Shown here in pieces: positions 44,101 through 48,937 of a DNA stretch of 51,805 bases. The notes below the pieces were generated by a model. The model made no database searches. It saw only the letters and a list, made by a program, of their open reading frames with translations, and was not told the DNA's origin. The DNA lies in NCBI GenBank assembly GCA_014800895.1, contig JAAVFG010000014.1, positions 1 to 51,805 on the forward strand, given 5' to 3'. Source of the DNA: Bacteroidales bacterium. Its GTDB lineage: Bacteria; Bacteroidota; Bacteroidia; Bacteroidales; Muribaculaceae. The position numbers were made by a program, and so were the translations under genes. The first letter of the stretch is position 1, and the number at the start of each line of letters is the position of its first letter.

Positions 44101-46581
44101 CTGAAAACCCTTGATGCAAAGGTGAGCGAGATATTTGATCCGGGCAGAGCCCGTGGCGGGGACAGCTCCGCGAGGGTAAAGGTGAAGAGCTTCGGCGATC
44201 TCTTCACACTTGACCGAAAACTACCGAGAGGCACCGTGAAGTTTTGGGACGGAGGGGAGATGAAAGAGCATGAACTGACACAGGGGAACCTGCTCTACAT
44301 CTACATGGCCGACAAGATGAGCGACGGACGGATGAAACTGCGGAGGATGGGGATAACTTCGGAGGATGTAGAGGAGATCAGGAATTTCCTTGACCCCCGC
44401 TTCATCGAGCTTGCCGACTGGATGCAGGAGGAGTTTCTCGTAGAGAAGCGGAACGAGTATAACGAGGTACACAAGCGTATGTTCGGTGCTTCGATGGCGG
44501 CGATAGATAATTACTTTCCATTAAAGATTCTCGCCAACGCGCGACTGGAGAATGTAGACGTAGCGGACGATACGACCGACACGGCACTGCCAGCCACCTC
44601 AACAGGAAGCATCATCAAGCGCAGGCGCAACAACCTTGCCCTTGACGTGACCGGGGCAAACGCCTTCTCGGTAATCCTTGACCACCTGCAAGAGATGGAG
44701 CGCTGGGCCGCCTTCGCGGAGTTCAACCGCGACCTGAACACGTTGCTATCCTACAAGCGATTCAGGAATCAGGTGATGAACATGACAAGCGCATACGGAG
44801 CAGGAAAGACACTTTGGAACAATTTCCGAAATGTATGCTCGATGGCAGCCGGGACGTACCGCCCACCGATCGCGGCACTTGACAAAGCGGCCGTGAACAT
44901 CGCCAAGGGGGTAACAGCAGCGAAGGTAAGTTTCCGAGTATTCACGGCACTAAAGCAGTTCCTCTCCATGCCCGCCTACGCATCGGACAGCAATCCGCTC
45001 TACCTCGCCGCCAATATAGCGAATCCGGTAGGAGCATGGAGATGGAGCATGGAAAACCTGCCCCTCTTTGAGAAGAGATGGAAGAGCCGAATGGCAGGAG
45101 ATCCACGACTGCTTAAATCCGATATGGACTGGAAGATGTGGAGAAGTCGTATTGTAGAACTTGCTTCGCGTGTCGGTATGAGTCCGAATGCCTTTGTTGA
45201 CGCGCTGACCGTAGCGATCGGCACACACGCAATGTATCAGACCAAGAAAGCGAAATACTTGCGTTGGGGGATGGATGAAGAAGCCGCTGAAAAGAGAGCG
45301 AAGCAGGATGCGACCATTCTCTTCAACCAGACGCAGCAATCGAGCGAGGGAGCCTTCCTGAGCACAATGCAGGTGGACCGCTCCTGGCTGAGCGTACTCT
45401 TCACGGTATTCCGCAACTCTTCGATGTCATACACGCGACAACTATATGACGCAATGCGAAACCTCGGACACCGCATGACACCCGGCTACAAGGATATGAG
45501 CCATGAATATATGGCGAAGCAGATGCGCCGTGACGGCATAGACCCCGACACGGCAGACCGCGAGGCAAAGCGCGAGTACCGCAGAGGAATAATCCGCGAC
45601 CTCGTGAGAGTCGGCATCTTCGGAGCCGCCCTTCAGTTGGCCTGGAACTTGGGCGCGTATCTCCCCTACATTCTCCTCGGAGACGATGAGGAAGAGAAAA
45701 ACAAGATGTGGGATGATGTATGGATGCACACCATGTTCGGAAGCGTTGAGGGCCTTACAGGCGGAGACGTGATGAGCGCGGCAGGCAATATGTGGGCATC
45801 GGGCGAGGGCAACCCTGCCTATCTCACCAAGGATATGCCGTTGGCGGCTGATGTACTCAACATCCTAAAGAAATGGGATAAAGACCAAACAGGCGCGATG
45901 AACGATGTGATCAATCTGCTTGTGCAGTCGGGTCTCGGTGTGAATCCCCAGTCGCTGACTGACGCGACAATAGCTGTGATGGACTTCTGCGGAGACGATG
46001 CACAGAGCGCGAGGGAATGCGCTCTACTCATAACCCGAATCCTCAACTGCCCTCAGAGCCAAATAGACAAAATCTATTTTGATGAACTCAACGCTACCGG
46101 GGAGGAGGCGAGCCGCATGACACCGAAGGAGATAGCGGAACGATTTGCGCGATACAAAGTGCGCAGGGGCGCACCGCTGACAGGCTGGGCATACGGAAAT
46201 GAGACACGCGAGACTCTGATGAACAAATACCGCGACCGAAGCAACAAACTGGCAAAGGAGCGAATCGGGAGGGAAACCGACCGACAGGCAGGCGTGAACG
46301 TATCGGACGCGCTTGCCGAGTATGAGACCACCAAGGCGCGAGTGTCGGAGGTCAACAAGGTGAGGAAGCAGGACGAGGAGCGATACTACGAGCTACTTGA
46401 CACACTGGAGAACTCGCCGGAGTTTGAACGCTACCTCATAGTGGGAGACTACAAGCGCGAGGTGGAGGATCTGACCAAGCAATGGCTGAGAGCCAAGACC
46501 ACGGAGGAACGCGACAGCATAGCGCAGAGCATAGTGGCACTGAAACGAGAAATGCTGAAAGAAGTGAGCGAGTCACAATAG
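26161..46581 (+). CDS. Giant polyvalent phage protein, 6,806 residues (DarB-like methylase-helicase and more)
   Basis: One frame open for 20.4 kb, roughly 760 kDa. Segments in order: an SLYDTF...GY unit (1-60) and Pro/Ala linker; a Gly/Ala hydrophobic stretch (about 470-600) able to insert into membranes; a DdrB-like ParB-superfamily domain (about 1540-1860); a phage barnase/colicin-type nuclease-like segment (about 2025-2220); polyvalent linker domains; an N6-methylase (SAM motif NVLEGSAGIGN from 3312, catalytic NVPF 3380-3383); an SNF2-type helicase (Walker A GTGKT 4037-4041, DEAH 4229-4232, QRNGR 4565-4569); an LPD3-like domain (about 4960-5100); a HEIVGH zinc-peptidase-like motif (5188-5193); a second nuclease-like segment (about 5409-5546); and an LPD38-like end with a hydrophobic helix (about 6483-6506). 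Known relatives such as P1 DarB travel in the capsid and protect incoming DNA from restriction. Individual domain limits are approximate. Confidence 0.9.
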   Translation: MAQDKVKSLYDTFVKEGYNMESEAEFRKNLADPAKRKAAYEALKKDGYQMEAYDVFETNIGYGKAPTTPPPAPKTAVAPKPQAHVKTASAPAATKPQPTTTSAPAPQATKPTQPTWKPSEQDKIRMSWGRFNMLNDFREQSQARVEQAKRATMPMTKEGRKKLKSGKFQAQLAGTLTKMMGLTPNVRTAEAATEGESQEAANNEPKPIESAQSPVPYGVRYVNGRPVTEWMLPDGSLTTDLVEADKAEYGARTVRLRNRFVDRMKENGLDPTKQEDVQKQSQIDAETEEAKFIERTSEDANNVVAELWQEAEEKLKADKNANADKIYGGSFPVMGRENRVVATAARDQADEVSHMTRFDLEKMMKTTWVRVGNRVTAQCYNRLRTQYPQATEEELQKAATDMARGLTDNAVYQYAVKQNTPKSTLEYFGRNVADANVLNSISKGLARSQAGTSGDLAAYEQAMGEYGKNHRVAQIGGTVAGMAIDPVTYISGGMGSLFGKGAMWAGGRFLASRAAGMSTQVGTRLFSSSLSGRLLTGAAAGAGNFMTFETLKEAENQFLHGGHINEQGENEGYSAQALLKSAGKGFLLGGVTGTMTPLLGNVTDKAVKATESTAGKVGLRATELGVSTIAEGTVFALPEWYENSKREEGDPNKRTNMDIWTDNLAMMLGFKVSHGIKSAPRVIASLRPIKPADGRPLTQAERNHNRMSFEERVRKALDPANPNNLTRVDDAGRVAQAMRFTADEREELRRAGYGELADIFSRDREQTISQPNPSDGAIEPLAERVEAEEIRNGNPEFDGYSDMEKLMQDGRVSQAARAKAYYVLTGRMLPMGTVTGWSKDKAEDGRVTINAVTADGEVVTSRTFANEKAAEKETNNISRQAELNSVDVGERYREALADEMLLEEAISQVSPGADKETVKRIYRAVKAGNKDMTEDQAALAGLIDEAIERNKDMADRHRPEAIRAELREESGIEVDDALRKTPDKRTAKEKEIVQTYLERLFPEEARERAEEPTPEQQEAQGLYEEGKLLYGRYEEGDPNVTAEVDAIVIRMQEANQLFEDTFGAESEYYRFHLNENPWELINDPELTAEQQDAVLYYINAKAALDGVMDASHEAADRKRVDVERSVAKRTHKETGAITPATMKVNDRQVYIVKGDVAMYPDGSGVDAHNSSESIVVMDADSGEYEFTSPDQIFSVGENIDPEDEMRTALEAIEQERDAIFGENGVPPAEEPEETPPPMDGNNGDENIPENGNIDAENIPTKGSNYAENVQQIADTEKYDQGYEDGITSAQEYSDERLNDEIEKLRGYGDTLTDFGRGMLEAMEYAQQERGMAAESVPENRESVPNIGENSEIPTENRELVTENVPKSANSVENVQETALSRIPLHEETGEPMFEAVEKELAWDGLVETVGTDKDAADIALAQIEQANEELEALKKKPPTMKAPKLKGTPMAMAKAKKDAEAKYEKELAEYNQRLADTQAKANAWTSILGVHRDRATELRRQQEEERRQRDAELHDQAVAQFEEEQRLKAERDAEQAAIGAHAVNPKIKEKWDSANKVEGNPDAITLPDGSTIRGRYVLTEAGAASASHDVNNAYEPTEGFPIDANGQSVNDRDYLRDKDAQRIVGQIAGAYDSRAMQTPVIVSQDGVVLSGNNRTMSGDLAARQGTDKAYVDYLREFGAKYGFTPEQVNDMEHPRLVFVPDEALPYDASTFSRFNAQDMKSQSKPEAAVKLGKIVPDNVFENIVTDIAKYDRLSDYYKNEEETAHALGALMQAGVINDKQMPEMRTGTALSAAGKELIENTLIGKVFQSSPDAVRQIISMPTLRQPIVMGLNEIANNRTLARNGYDLSEELSRAVDLVTRAKAAMPDVYTEGMPVSPFGREQGLFDDEYGDSRVTDATTLLLADMLNSGKPGELRKVLATYNNEASQSANGQMDLFTGKIPTKEEILTNVNSTFNNGTAKEKQQLVDAAIAARKERAAGIQELGGSEGVEQVEYAGERGEGSEERAGGEQTTETDPLSEETQVIHVDPRRMSDEEKSRRGEMLHNAEAISVEKGMITSRDGKSGRKVAEEWWDNHVGKAIFYDTEAGEVGIDKTSVKDSLSHGYSQEKLDAIASLADGFQNATYLGSIDDFKRPGVKNHYFAYPIEYDGQRKYVFCRAMESNNKNRLYVHEVFMEDTIKRSDSLQTIASASKDGELHGGIALYKAILANILGASAKNGSQQRKERPVLWEKGADSTPETVATPTVTTIKAQQGDEHMGNTEGQGTGELKTVEPLPAVEASPVAADVEVQEQGDSPMSGDSSSIVSGSKGNTLLSEKQGKGTESSDGYTITPTQYQSKKKKEPTPVWVVKFDRDLSYEEKKALVAFMKEPLTEGKKTSRGWLDKESGQFYMRSEEAAKGLASMLGNEEAVADAQPLTAEELREAVTPYDKPKEKKPAKPKKAPINRVSLEDVMTDLSAKGETKLSDHSEPVSPEERAVTPEEKPAGAVEKAASRGQFKVTDEMKAQEDELRRLLGIDDEEGSRDVYFRDPDELTPEEKRKVFAIGVNYAFNFLDNGVTSFPDFAKGVVGRLGSKVKPFLKSWYEGAKRVPGYGGEGYTETAEVDRFDVENFDKPSYDAIKDAEMRVAERKAQRAAAQAEKEIKETRNKQRKENEKQREADTVAIAEKGETVAGKAESLAETSGDERELNRVSEEIDTTIEEINDQLAILGYFERKGNDPVAIAERKAAGAGADLAARLVEDLGLKLADLPKGVNVVGADFGEKGGYVRINLPVRNGYEPMRIDIRFDRTNNGSLRLTELMTTLKRGDEESYIKGKDHKVWLSAPTYGELVNTIKEQIGEYQPKEESFEVPAFWHDKSITELEKKLADIQPKAKSKMGKSFGMDKIAEGLSRYIERRKAQETPKAELQEEAYHGTVTLKDGREAVVIVANHTETMGEPARLTDYIVGVKGEPGTIKISPEEIAHAGAPTAEDIPSHAKEEESHNGYKRGDEVMWDRYGNGKWEKVKIEDFDADGSPIFESVKGIMSEKGDWSRVKPADGVFGEAKRVATKAQVERKKKAETSKGSERKDAIELSSWREQLRDGEGKKTSKKKEIKPEQPVGDLFGGLFDEEPISDEKKTDVQSRAGASEREGGHEPQPNEPLGTSQRNEVKGSDGRGMGGRDNDNPMSDGERGTSVSRQSKRERKPLERAVEGERRNVRNNHAERGVDYAPKGEDARIKANIEAIELAKRLLDAGETATPEQMAVLRKFSGWGGLGKAFNESVYNPTAKKLHDLLGEEGYKDAVMSRNSAYYTPAPVIDAMWDVVKALGFTGGNVLEGSAGIGNILGLMPMELSDRSRIHAVEIDRTTGGILSLLYPDAKVDIQGFEKTKVRNGSIDLAITNVPFVSGLRIKDETGDKDLSKKFHDIHDFCIAKNIRKLRDGGIGIFISSSGTMDNSKELRKWIINEGNADVVGAFRLHNKTFGGTGATSDIIVVRKRVNGKKSPNAIDVTDVTGVRVAEYDTGETKKVKGKVIPIVKQLSMYYNKYFAEHPENMAGEMRFGFEEGDSYRPKSRALYPVKGKDQSTMLNEWTKRFSEMEEEAIATPKIEDEVTRINEKLGEGVKEGSMVLNFQGELCMARMGEAVPLGLNKNKVKGHTKSECFKAYTAIKKALSDVLEYQANNDDNAGLDPLLKELNRAFDTFTRTYGNLHKNPAISFLRNDVDFSSILALETYSEKGDKNGNKVVKTGKTDIFSRRVIETEKEPQPTTIKDGILASLYKSGNVDVDYIAQALGKTTDEVKREIVESGLGFENPSTTSMEVSYKYLSGNVREKLQIAQENNEDGRYDANIKALEKVMPMTIPAHLIEFSLGSSWIEPKLYEDFVYDKTGVRVKLTNAGGTWFMKTPWNTFNEKNRAMAVHSQMCDKTIMGHELIEAAITNKQITVSKQVKHSDNTTETITDKVATAQCSAKVDEIRAEFKDWARDHMQKDPEMSARIEQTYNEQFNNYVPMSIPEEFVPKHFGGQVSELHGRPFALRSHQGKAVVRGTTEPILLAHEVGTGKTYTLITTAMEMRRLGTARKPMIVVQNATVGQFVESAKEIYPNAKVLTIEEADRTAEGRRNFYAKIKYNDWDMIVVPQSVFEKIPDSEEREMAYVKDIIEEKMKVLEAMREADTDGRSSIVREAEKELAKQEERLAELTEALQGKKKKKDEKKEATTRQNAEVRALEMLDRETDDVENFDDMGIDALLVDEAHEYKHLGFATAIKRGVKGVDPSYSKKSQGVFLKTQAVMERNNGRNVIFATGTPISNTAAEIWTFMRYLMPADTMKAYDIYYFDDFVRNFGNIAQMVEFKTNGKFDEVSRFAGYVNLPELVRIWSSVADTVLTREAGGVSDKIPEMEGGKPQDIYLPQTPALRSVMKFVKEHLEAFEKMSGREKRENRHIPLDMYRIAKAAAVDVRLVMDAEDNPNSKTNAAVRETLRSLKDSEKYRGTVAIFADNYQNKNTGFNLYDEIRNKLIAQGVPADQIVIIRPGMTIKKKLDIFEKVNAGEIRVVLGSTYTLGTGVNIQERLYLAIHVDAPNRPMDYTQRNGRILRQGNLHKDMGIPVRVIRFGVEDSLDVTAYQRLKTKGAIADSIMNGTKMMANSMENRVLEEEEDSFGDMTAQLSGSEYAILKNQAEREVRGLTAKLKGHETDQIYIHNKLPEVEKFIKGAEWRIERESKNLELINKHWSDGTIKKVTVGKLSFNSVEAMEDFFKEQNAKMKEAEEKASAGGEAITSKLTINVDGVDFEVTTTVSREIEKSGQATLGFELNRSVTYSCEPLGIKDVQPKGNRVKNVMQEIAEQIANGTKSRKLLHGAQHQLEHYREEKRQLEERSGKEFPYKKELAEAKKRLEQYEEAMKKELAEKEAKYAELDKSVEAATDVTLSDEDGEDNTPTNREGNKYRDGEEMSDGERLRAIRALEPIEIERNDMSRAELREVYNNLPSVEKEGREIEFYHSAFKKIYKEGGLFGQVVPVLDEVLEQSVLAYSDGDNLGGIIRPDGTEHKEHKNVLRFDNYVGKVSIDGTSYFVRTTVQHEMGQAGTHSFFVSNVDVYENPTESRTIPITSRGTTDFDGIVDAKLQQFFERASSEATKLDMRERVEELSEKLHTPVRIVSDETELSELSEEGKPRYSRRERRAKGWWSSRTGEVVVVLPNNVNVADVENTVVHEIVGHKGLRAFIGEERFDDFLREVYDHASDSIRKRIDALTDRMVNEEADRLRERKRKAHERAGEDYNSTYYTDMAEARVEAEKKREEYRREATEEYMADLGGRIGDEGFTKMAQDELTLWGKIKAKVQQFLDKFLKGLKIAKSIRLSDKDLSYILFKSWKNASEAKTGHGDVFMDAEGVLRSEGTRFSLPKEHDLMEVRKEAVADRIEELFNQAVSGNLKGKPVEVGRLTEAGRRYLEKLSGIKLKENVRFMLNPSDLQHINRRHYGENERDGRNIPLNKEDIRAIADVINNPDKVMFGKETAGDKRNMFFFLKDVGNGSYNLLEVYANSWGNLTSKSFFKSKESVSQRAVSLKNESSHLTSVTDGPTLSDNEKAVSQRVLSLMKSEHLTSVTDGASLLDGAKLPKFFEYPKSEGEEDKIFFRDLGLGLEETITKMKAEAMQANADNLQAKREAMRAIGGNLNHLRRAMARQREYDITTVKSVSDLARILMENGLLDDLSKYETKRILSAIKNAVGKEDVSRYVQKVMDIMVDNQLRMGANTLGRLMSIRGNRVDARGIEVQGALDPEGQRIAQVVRKSTTLPKDDIDNRLAEAMNRMSSNDQAIAEEATIEYAGLTIARQYVEEITESKAEEKALCDSIKQGKEEKEAGQMTEAAYRQMVEATEEAIRQNKIERAESFYALAEQLGGVLNGSIERAKQWREAEKKRIEEIHHNTNSDMQGRPSDEHHKDSRAQKIANNSAVRFLLAPLATFDQMLRMFGGKSVRGEGYLWNRYMRGWVEAAEKEYTGYRDALKTLDAKVSEIFDPGRARGGDSSARVKVKSFGDLFTLDRKLPRGTVKFWDGGEMKEHELTQGNLLYIYMADKMSDGRMKLRRMGITSEDVEEIRNFLDPRFIELADWMQEEFLVEKRNEYNEVHKRMFGASMAAIDNYFPLKILANARLENVDVADDTTDTALPATSTGSIIKRRRNNLALDVTGANAFSVILDHLQEMERWAAFAEFNRDLNTLLSYKRFRNQVMNMTSAYGAGKTLWNNFRNVCSMAAGTYRPPIAALDKAAVNIAKGVTAAKVSFRVFTALKQFLSMPAYASDSNPLYLAANIANPVGAWRWSMENLPLFEKRWKSRMAGDPRLLKSDMDWKMWRSRIVELASRVGMSPNAFVDALTVAIGTHAMYQTKKAKYLRWGMDEEAAEKRAKQDATILFNQTQQSSEGAFLSTMQVDRSWLSVLFTVFRNSSMSYTRQLYDAMRNLGHRMTPGYKDMSHEYMAKQMRRDGIDPDTADREAKREYRRGIIRDLVRVGIFGAALQLAWNLGAYLPYILLGDDEEEKNKMWDDVWMHTMFGSVEGLTGGDVMSAAGNMWASGEGNPAYLTKDMPLAADVLNILKKWDKDQTGAMNDVINLLVQSGLGVNPQSLTDATIAVMDFCGDDAQSARECALLITRILNCPQSQIDKIYFDELNATGEEASRMTPKEIAERFARYKVRRGAPLTGWAYGNETRETLMNKYRDRSNKLAKERIGRETDRQAGVNVSDALAEYETTKARVSEVNKVRKQDEERYYELLDTLENSPEFERYLIVGDYKREVEDLTKQWLRAKTTEERDSIAQSIVALKREMLKEVSESQ
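35498..35716 (+). other. Overlapping ORF inside the giant gene
   Basis: 72 residues in the +1 frame. It looks more protein-like than the main frame here: NRWERASGMKLKDLTDEEWV, then DVITTILCLTESEARAYLDSL, a compact helical sequence. The main frame over the same bases is a low-complexity Gly/Glu/Arg/Asp linker. It may be a real nested gene, or a leftover from a fusion that left the linker out of frame. No expression signal was found. Confidence 0.3.
42760..42930 (+). repeat. 30-codon tandem repeat within the giant gene
   Basis: Two units, starting at 42760 and 42850 (period 90 bases). The encoded unit is VSQRAVSLKNESSHLTSVTD plus GPTLSDNEKA, then VSQRVLSLMKSEHLTSVTDG and ASLLDGAK. It lies directly behind the second nuclease-like segment. 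Similar SVTDG-type repeats follow such domains in other Bacteroides phage proteins as far as I remember. Confidence 0.8.
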
Positions 46582-46591
46582 TTAAAAGAGA

Positions 46592-46627
46592 GGGTACGGT
46601 GGAAAGACGTAATTTCGCACCGTACCC
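46592..46627 (+). promoter_or_regulatory. Stem-loop between the giant gene and the portal gene
   Basis: GGGTACGGTG (46592-46601) and CACCGTACCC (46618-46627) form a perfect 10-pair stem, 11 bases after the stop of the giant gene and 19 before the portal ATG. There is no T-run, so a processing or translation-uncoupling role is more likely than termination. Confidence 0.55.
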
Positions 46628-46645
46628 ATCTAAAACGCAATCAAT

Positions 46646-47485
46646 ATGGCAAAGAAGAGATTACATAGGGCGAGCCGGGTAATGCGGAACGCCAATATAG
46701 ACAGCGTGGCGCAGGCGAAGAGCCTCGGCAAGGACCGGGCATTTGAGGTGCTTTGGGAGGCTCAGCAATACTGGCAGGCTATGGAGACTTTCAGACAAGA
46801 CCGCGAGCGCAACAAGAAATACACCTACGGCAAGCAGTGGGATGACCTGATATGCGTGGACGGCAAGATGATGAAGGAGGAGGACTACATCAAGAGCCAA
46901 GGCAATGTGGCGTTGAAAAACAACCTTATCCGGCGGATGGTGCAGGCAGTACTGGGAGTGTACCGATCGCAGGCGAAAGAGCCTACCTGCACGGCAAGGG
47001 ACCGGGACGAGCAGAAATACGGGGAGACGATGAGCACGGTGCTCCAGTGCAACATGCACCTGAACCGAATGACGGAGATAAACGCGCGGTGCATGGAGGA
47101 ATTCCTTATAAGCGGTTTCGTGGTACAGCGCAAGTGGTATGGATGGAGGGAAAACAAACTGGACTGCTGGACAGACTATGTGCAACCGAACAATTTCTTC
47201 ATAGACAACAATATGAGGGATTTCAGGGGTTGGGATGTGTCATGCCTCGGGGAGATACACGACATCTCCTTCGAGGAACTATGCACACGGTTCGCGCACA
47301 GTCCGTAGGATTACCGTCGGCTCTCGGAGATATACAGGATGGCGAGAGACAGGGCGCGACTCGGAGCGACCTTCGACTATTTCGGGTATCCCTTGCAGGG
47401 ATACTATGATTTCCTTGTGCAAAAGGATACTTTGCCATGTTATGTTATGATTATTAGTGATTTAGGCCCAACACAAGTTTACTAA
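46646..47485 (+). pseudogene. P22-type portal protein, nonsense-interrupted and truncated
   Basis: The ATG at 46646 opens 220 codons that fit the N-terminal part of a P22-like portal protein (KKYTYGKQWDDL, NNLIRRMVQAVLGVYRSQ, EFLISGFVVQRKWYG, YVQPNNFFIDNNMRDFRGWD, and EIHDISFEELCTRFAHSP). A TAG at 47306-47308 interrupts it, but the same frame goes on in homologous style (DYRRLSEIYRMARDRARLGA, FDYFGYPLQGYYDFLVQKDT) before random-looking residues to a TAA at 47483-47485. The TAG is one change from CAG. A full portal of this type has about 700 residues, so about two thirds are missing. Portal proteins form the dodecameric vertex through which DNA is packaged; this copy cannot do so. Confidence 0.75.
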
Positions 47486-47502
47486 AAATCTATGACATAG
47501 CA

Positions 47503-47546
47503 AAGGCTTTCGCGCTGAATTTCAGCATGAAAGCCTTATTTTTTAG
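47503..47546 (+). terminator. Hairpin near the phage-chromosome junction
   Basis: AAGGCTTTC (47503-47511) pairs with GAAAGCCTT (47529-47537), with CTGA/TCAG inside, followed by ATTTTTTAG. It reads best as a rightward terminator, but may also serve the leftward MacB operon ending at 47652. Confidence 0.65.
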
Positions 47547-47651
47547 CCGGACTGAACGAAAAAAGAGACCGCTTTTTTTGTTACCCAAACAGGAGGTTTG
47601 GGATCACTCAAAATCTTCCCTTCAAAATCCTTGCGTCAAACTTCCCGAATC

Positions 47652-48872
47652 CTACTCATACCTGATCGCCTCAATTGGATCGAGATTGGAGGCTTTAGCA
47701 GCAGGATAAAAACCGAAAATCACTCCGATAACCGTACATACAGCAAAAGAGAGCACGACAGAAGAGGGATCGATCTGAACAGGCCAGTTTGCAAACACCT
47801 TTATCATCCAGGTGGCAAGTGCGCCGAGTATGATACCCAGTATGCCACCCGTGACAGAGATTATGATAGCCTCGATGAGAAACTGAGTCATTATGTCGCG
47901 TCCGGTGGCACCGATGCTCATGCGGAGGCCTATCTCCCGGGTGCGCTCAGTGACGCTCACTATCATTATATTCATGATGCCGATGCCCCCCACAAGGAGT
48001 GAGATACCGGCAACGGCGGCAAGCAGCACAGTCATCATCGAAGATGTGGAGGTGATCATTTCAGCCAGTTCCTGCATTGAACGGATGTTGAAATTGTCAG
48101 CCTGATCATCGCGGAGTTTATGGCTCGTGCGCAAGATGTCGGTGATTTCCGCAATTGTCTCTGTGGTCTTGTTTTCATCTATGGCCGAGGCTTGGAGCCC
48201 TTGGAGATAGTCGATTGCAAGCATACGTTTCATGACTGTGGTGTAAGGCACGAGAGCCAGATCGTCCTGATCCTGCCCCATAGTGTTATAGCCTTTTTCA
48301 TCCAGAACGCCGATTACAGTAAGAGGAATAGAACCGAAACGCACCACCTTTCCCAGCGGGTCAGTGCCGTCGGGAAAAAGATTCTTCACGAGAGTCTTTC
48401 CAAGCACACACACCTTGGCGGCAGTTTTGACATCAGCCTCCGTGAACATCTCTCCCTCGGCCACTTTTCGTTGCCGTATGTCGAGATATTGCGTGTTTAC
48501 CCCTTGCGCTTGCGAAGGATAGTTGTTGTTGCCATTCACCCACTGGCCCGACGAACTCACCATTGGAGTGATATTGGCTATGGTGGTGGCTTGATTGACG
48601 AGGGCTTCATAATCGGCTGGTTTCAGGGTCTGCATATCATCGCTACTCTGCCTCACGCCCCCACGTCTTTCCGCACCGGGCATAATCATTATCATATTGC
48701 TGCCCATCTCTGAAATCTGGGCCTTGATGGAATTTTTAGAGCCCTGGCCTATTGCAAGCATGGCGATTACGGCCCCTACGCCGATGATTACGCCCAACAT
48801 GGTGAGGAAACAACGCATCTTGTTGTTGCCCAATGCTTTGATGGCTATTTTGAAAAGATTGGATATATTCAT
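47652..48872 (-). CDS. MacB-type ABC transporter permease
   Basis: About 406 residues from the ATG at 48872; the frame is open 17 codons further upstream, but those encode only a low-complexity stretch. Layout: first transmembrane helix (CFLTMLGVIIGVGAVIAMLA, about 21-40), a large periplasmic MacB_PCD domain (about 45-270), then three helices: VLLAAVAGISLLVGGIGIMN, FLIEAIIISVTGGILGIILG and SSVVLSFAVCTVIGVIFGFY. The conserved VTERTREIGLRMSIGATGRDI loop and the ending NLDPIEAIRYE are typical FtsX/MacB features. Unlike E. coli MacB, the ATPase is a separate gene (48938). With it, the adaptor and the TolC-like channel this builds a tripartite exporter of peptides, lipids or antibiotics; the substrate is unknown. 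Confidence 0.9.
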   Translation of the reverse strand: MNISNLFKIAIKALGNNKMRCFLTMLGVIIGVGAVIAMLAIGQGSKNSIKAQISEMGSNMIMIMPGAERRGGVRQSSDDMQTLKPADYEALVNQATTIANITPMVSSSGQWVNGNNNYPSQAQGVNTQYLDIRQRKVAEGEMFTEADVKTAAKVCVLGKTLVKNLFPDGTDPLGKVVRFGSIPLTVIGVLDEKGYNTMGQDQDDLALVPYTTVMKRMLAIDYLQGLQASAIDENKTTETIAEITDILRTSHKLRDDQADNFNIRSMQELAEMITSTSSMMTVLLAAVAGISLLVGGIGIMNIMIVSVTERTREIGLRMSIGATGRDIMTQFLIEAIIISVTGGILGIILGALATWMIKVFANWPVQIDPSSVVLSFAVCTVIGVIFGFYPAAKASNLDPIEAIRYE

Positions 48873-48937
48873 CCGGGAAAAATTGAAAATTGAAAAATGA
48901 AAATTGCGTTTCCTCCCTATCAACTGTGTCCTATAAC

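Noticed and set aside
47306..47308. TAG recoded as glutamine
   Set aside because: Other phage genes here end with TAA or at a sensible TAG (the giant gene), no suppressor tRNA was seen, and the portal gene is truncated anyway.
47420..47520. Right attachment site of the element
   Set aside because: No sequence here could be matched by eye to a repeat near the integrase, and a normal att site would not lie inside the portal gene.
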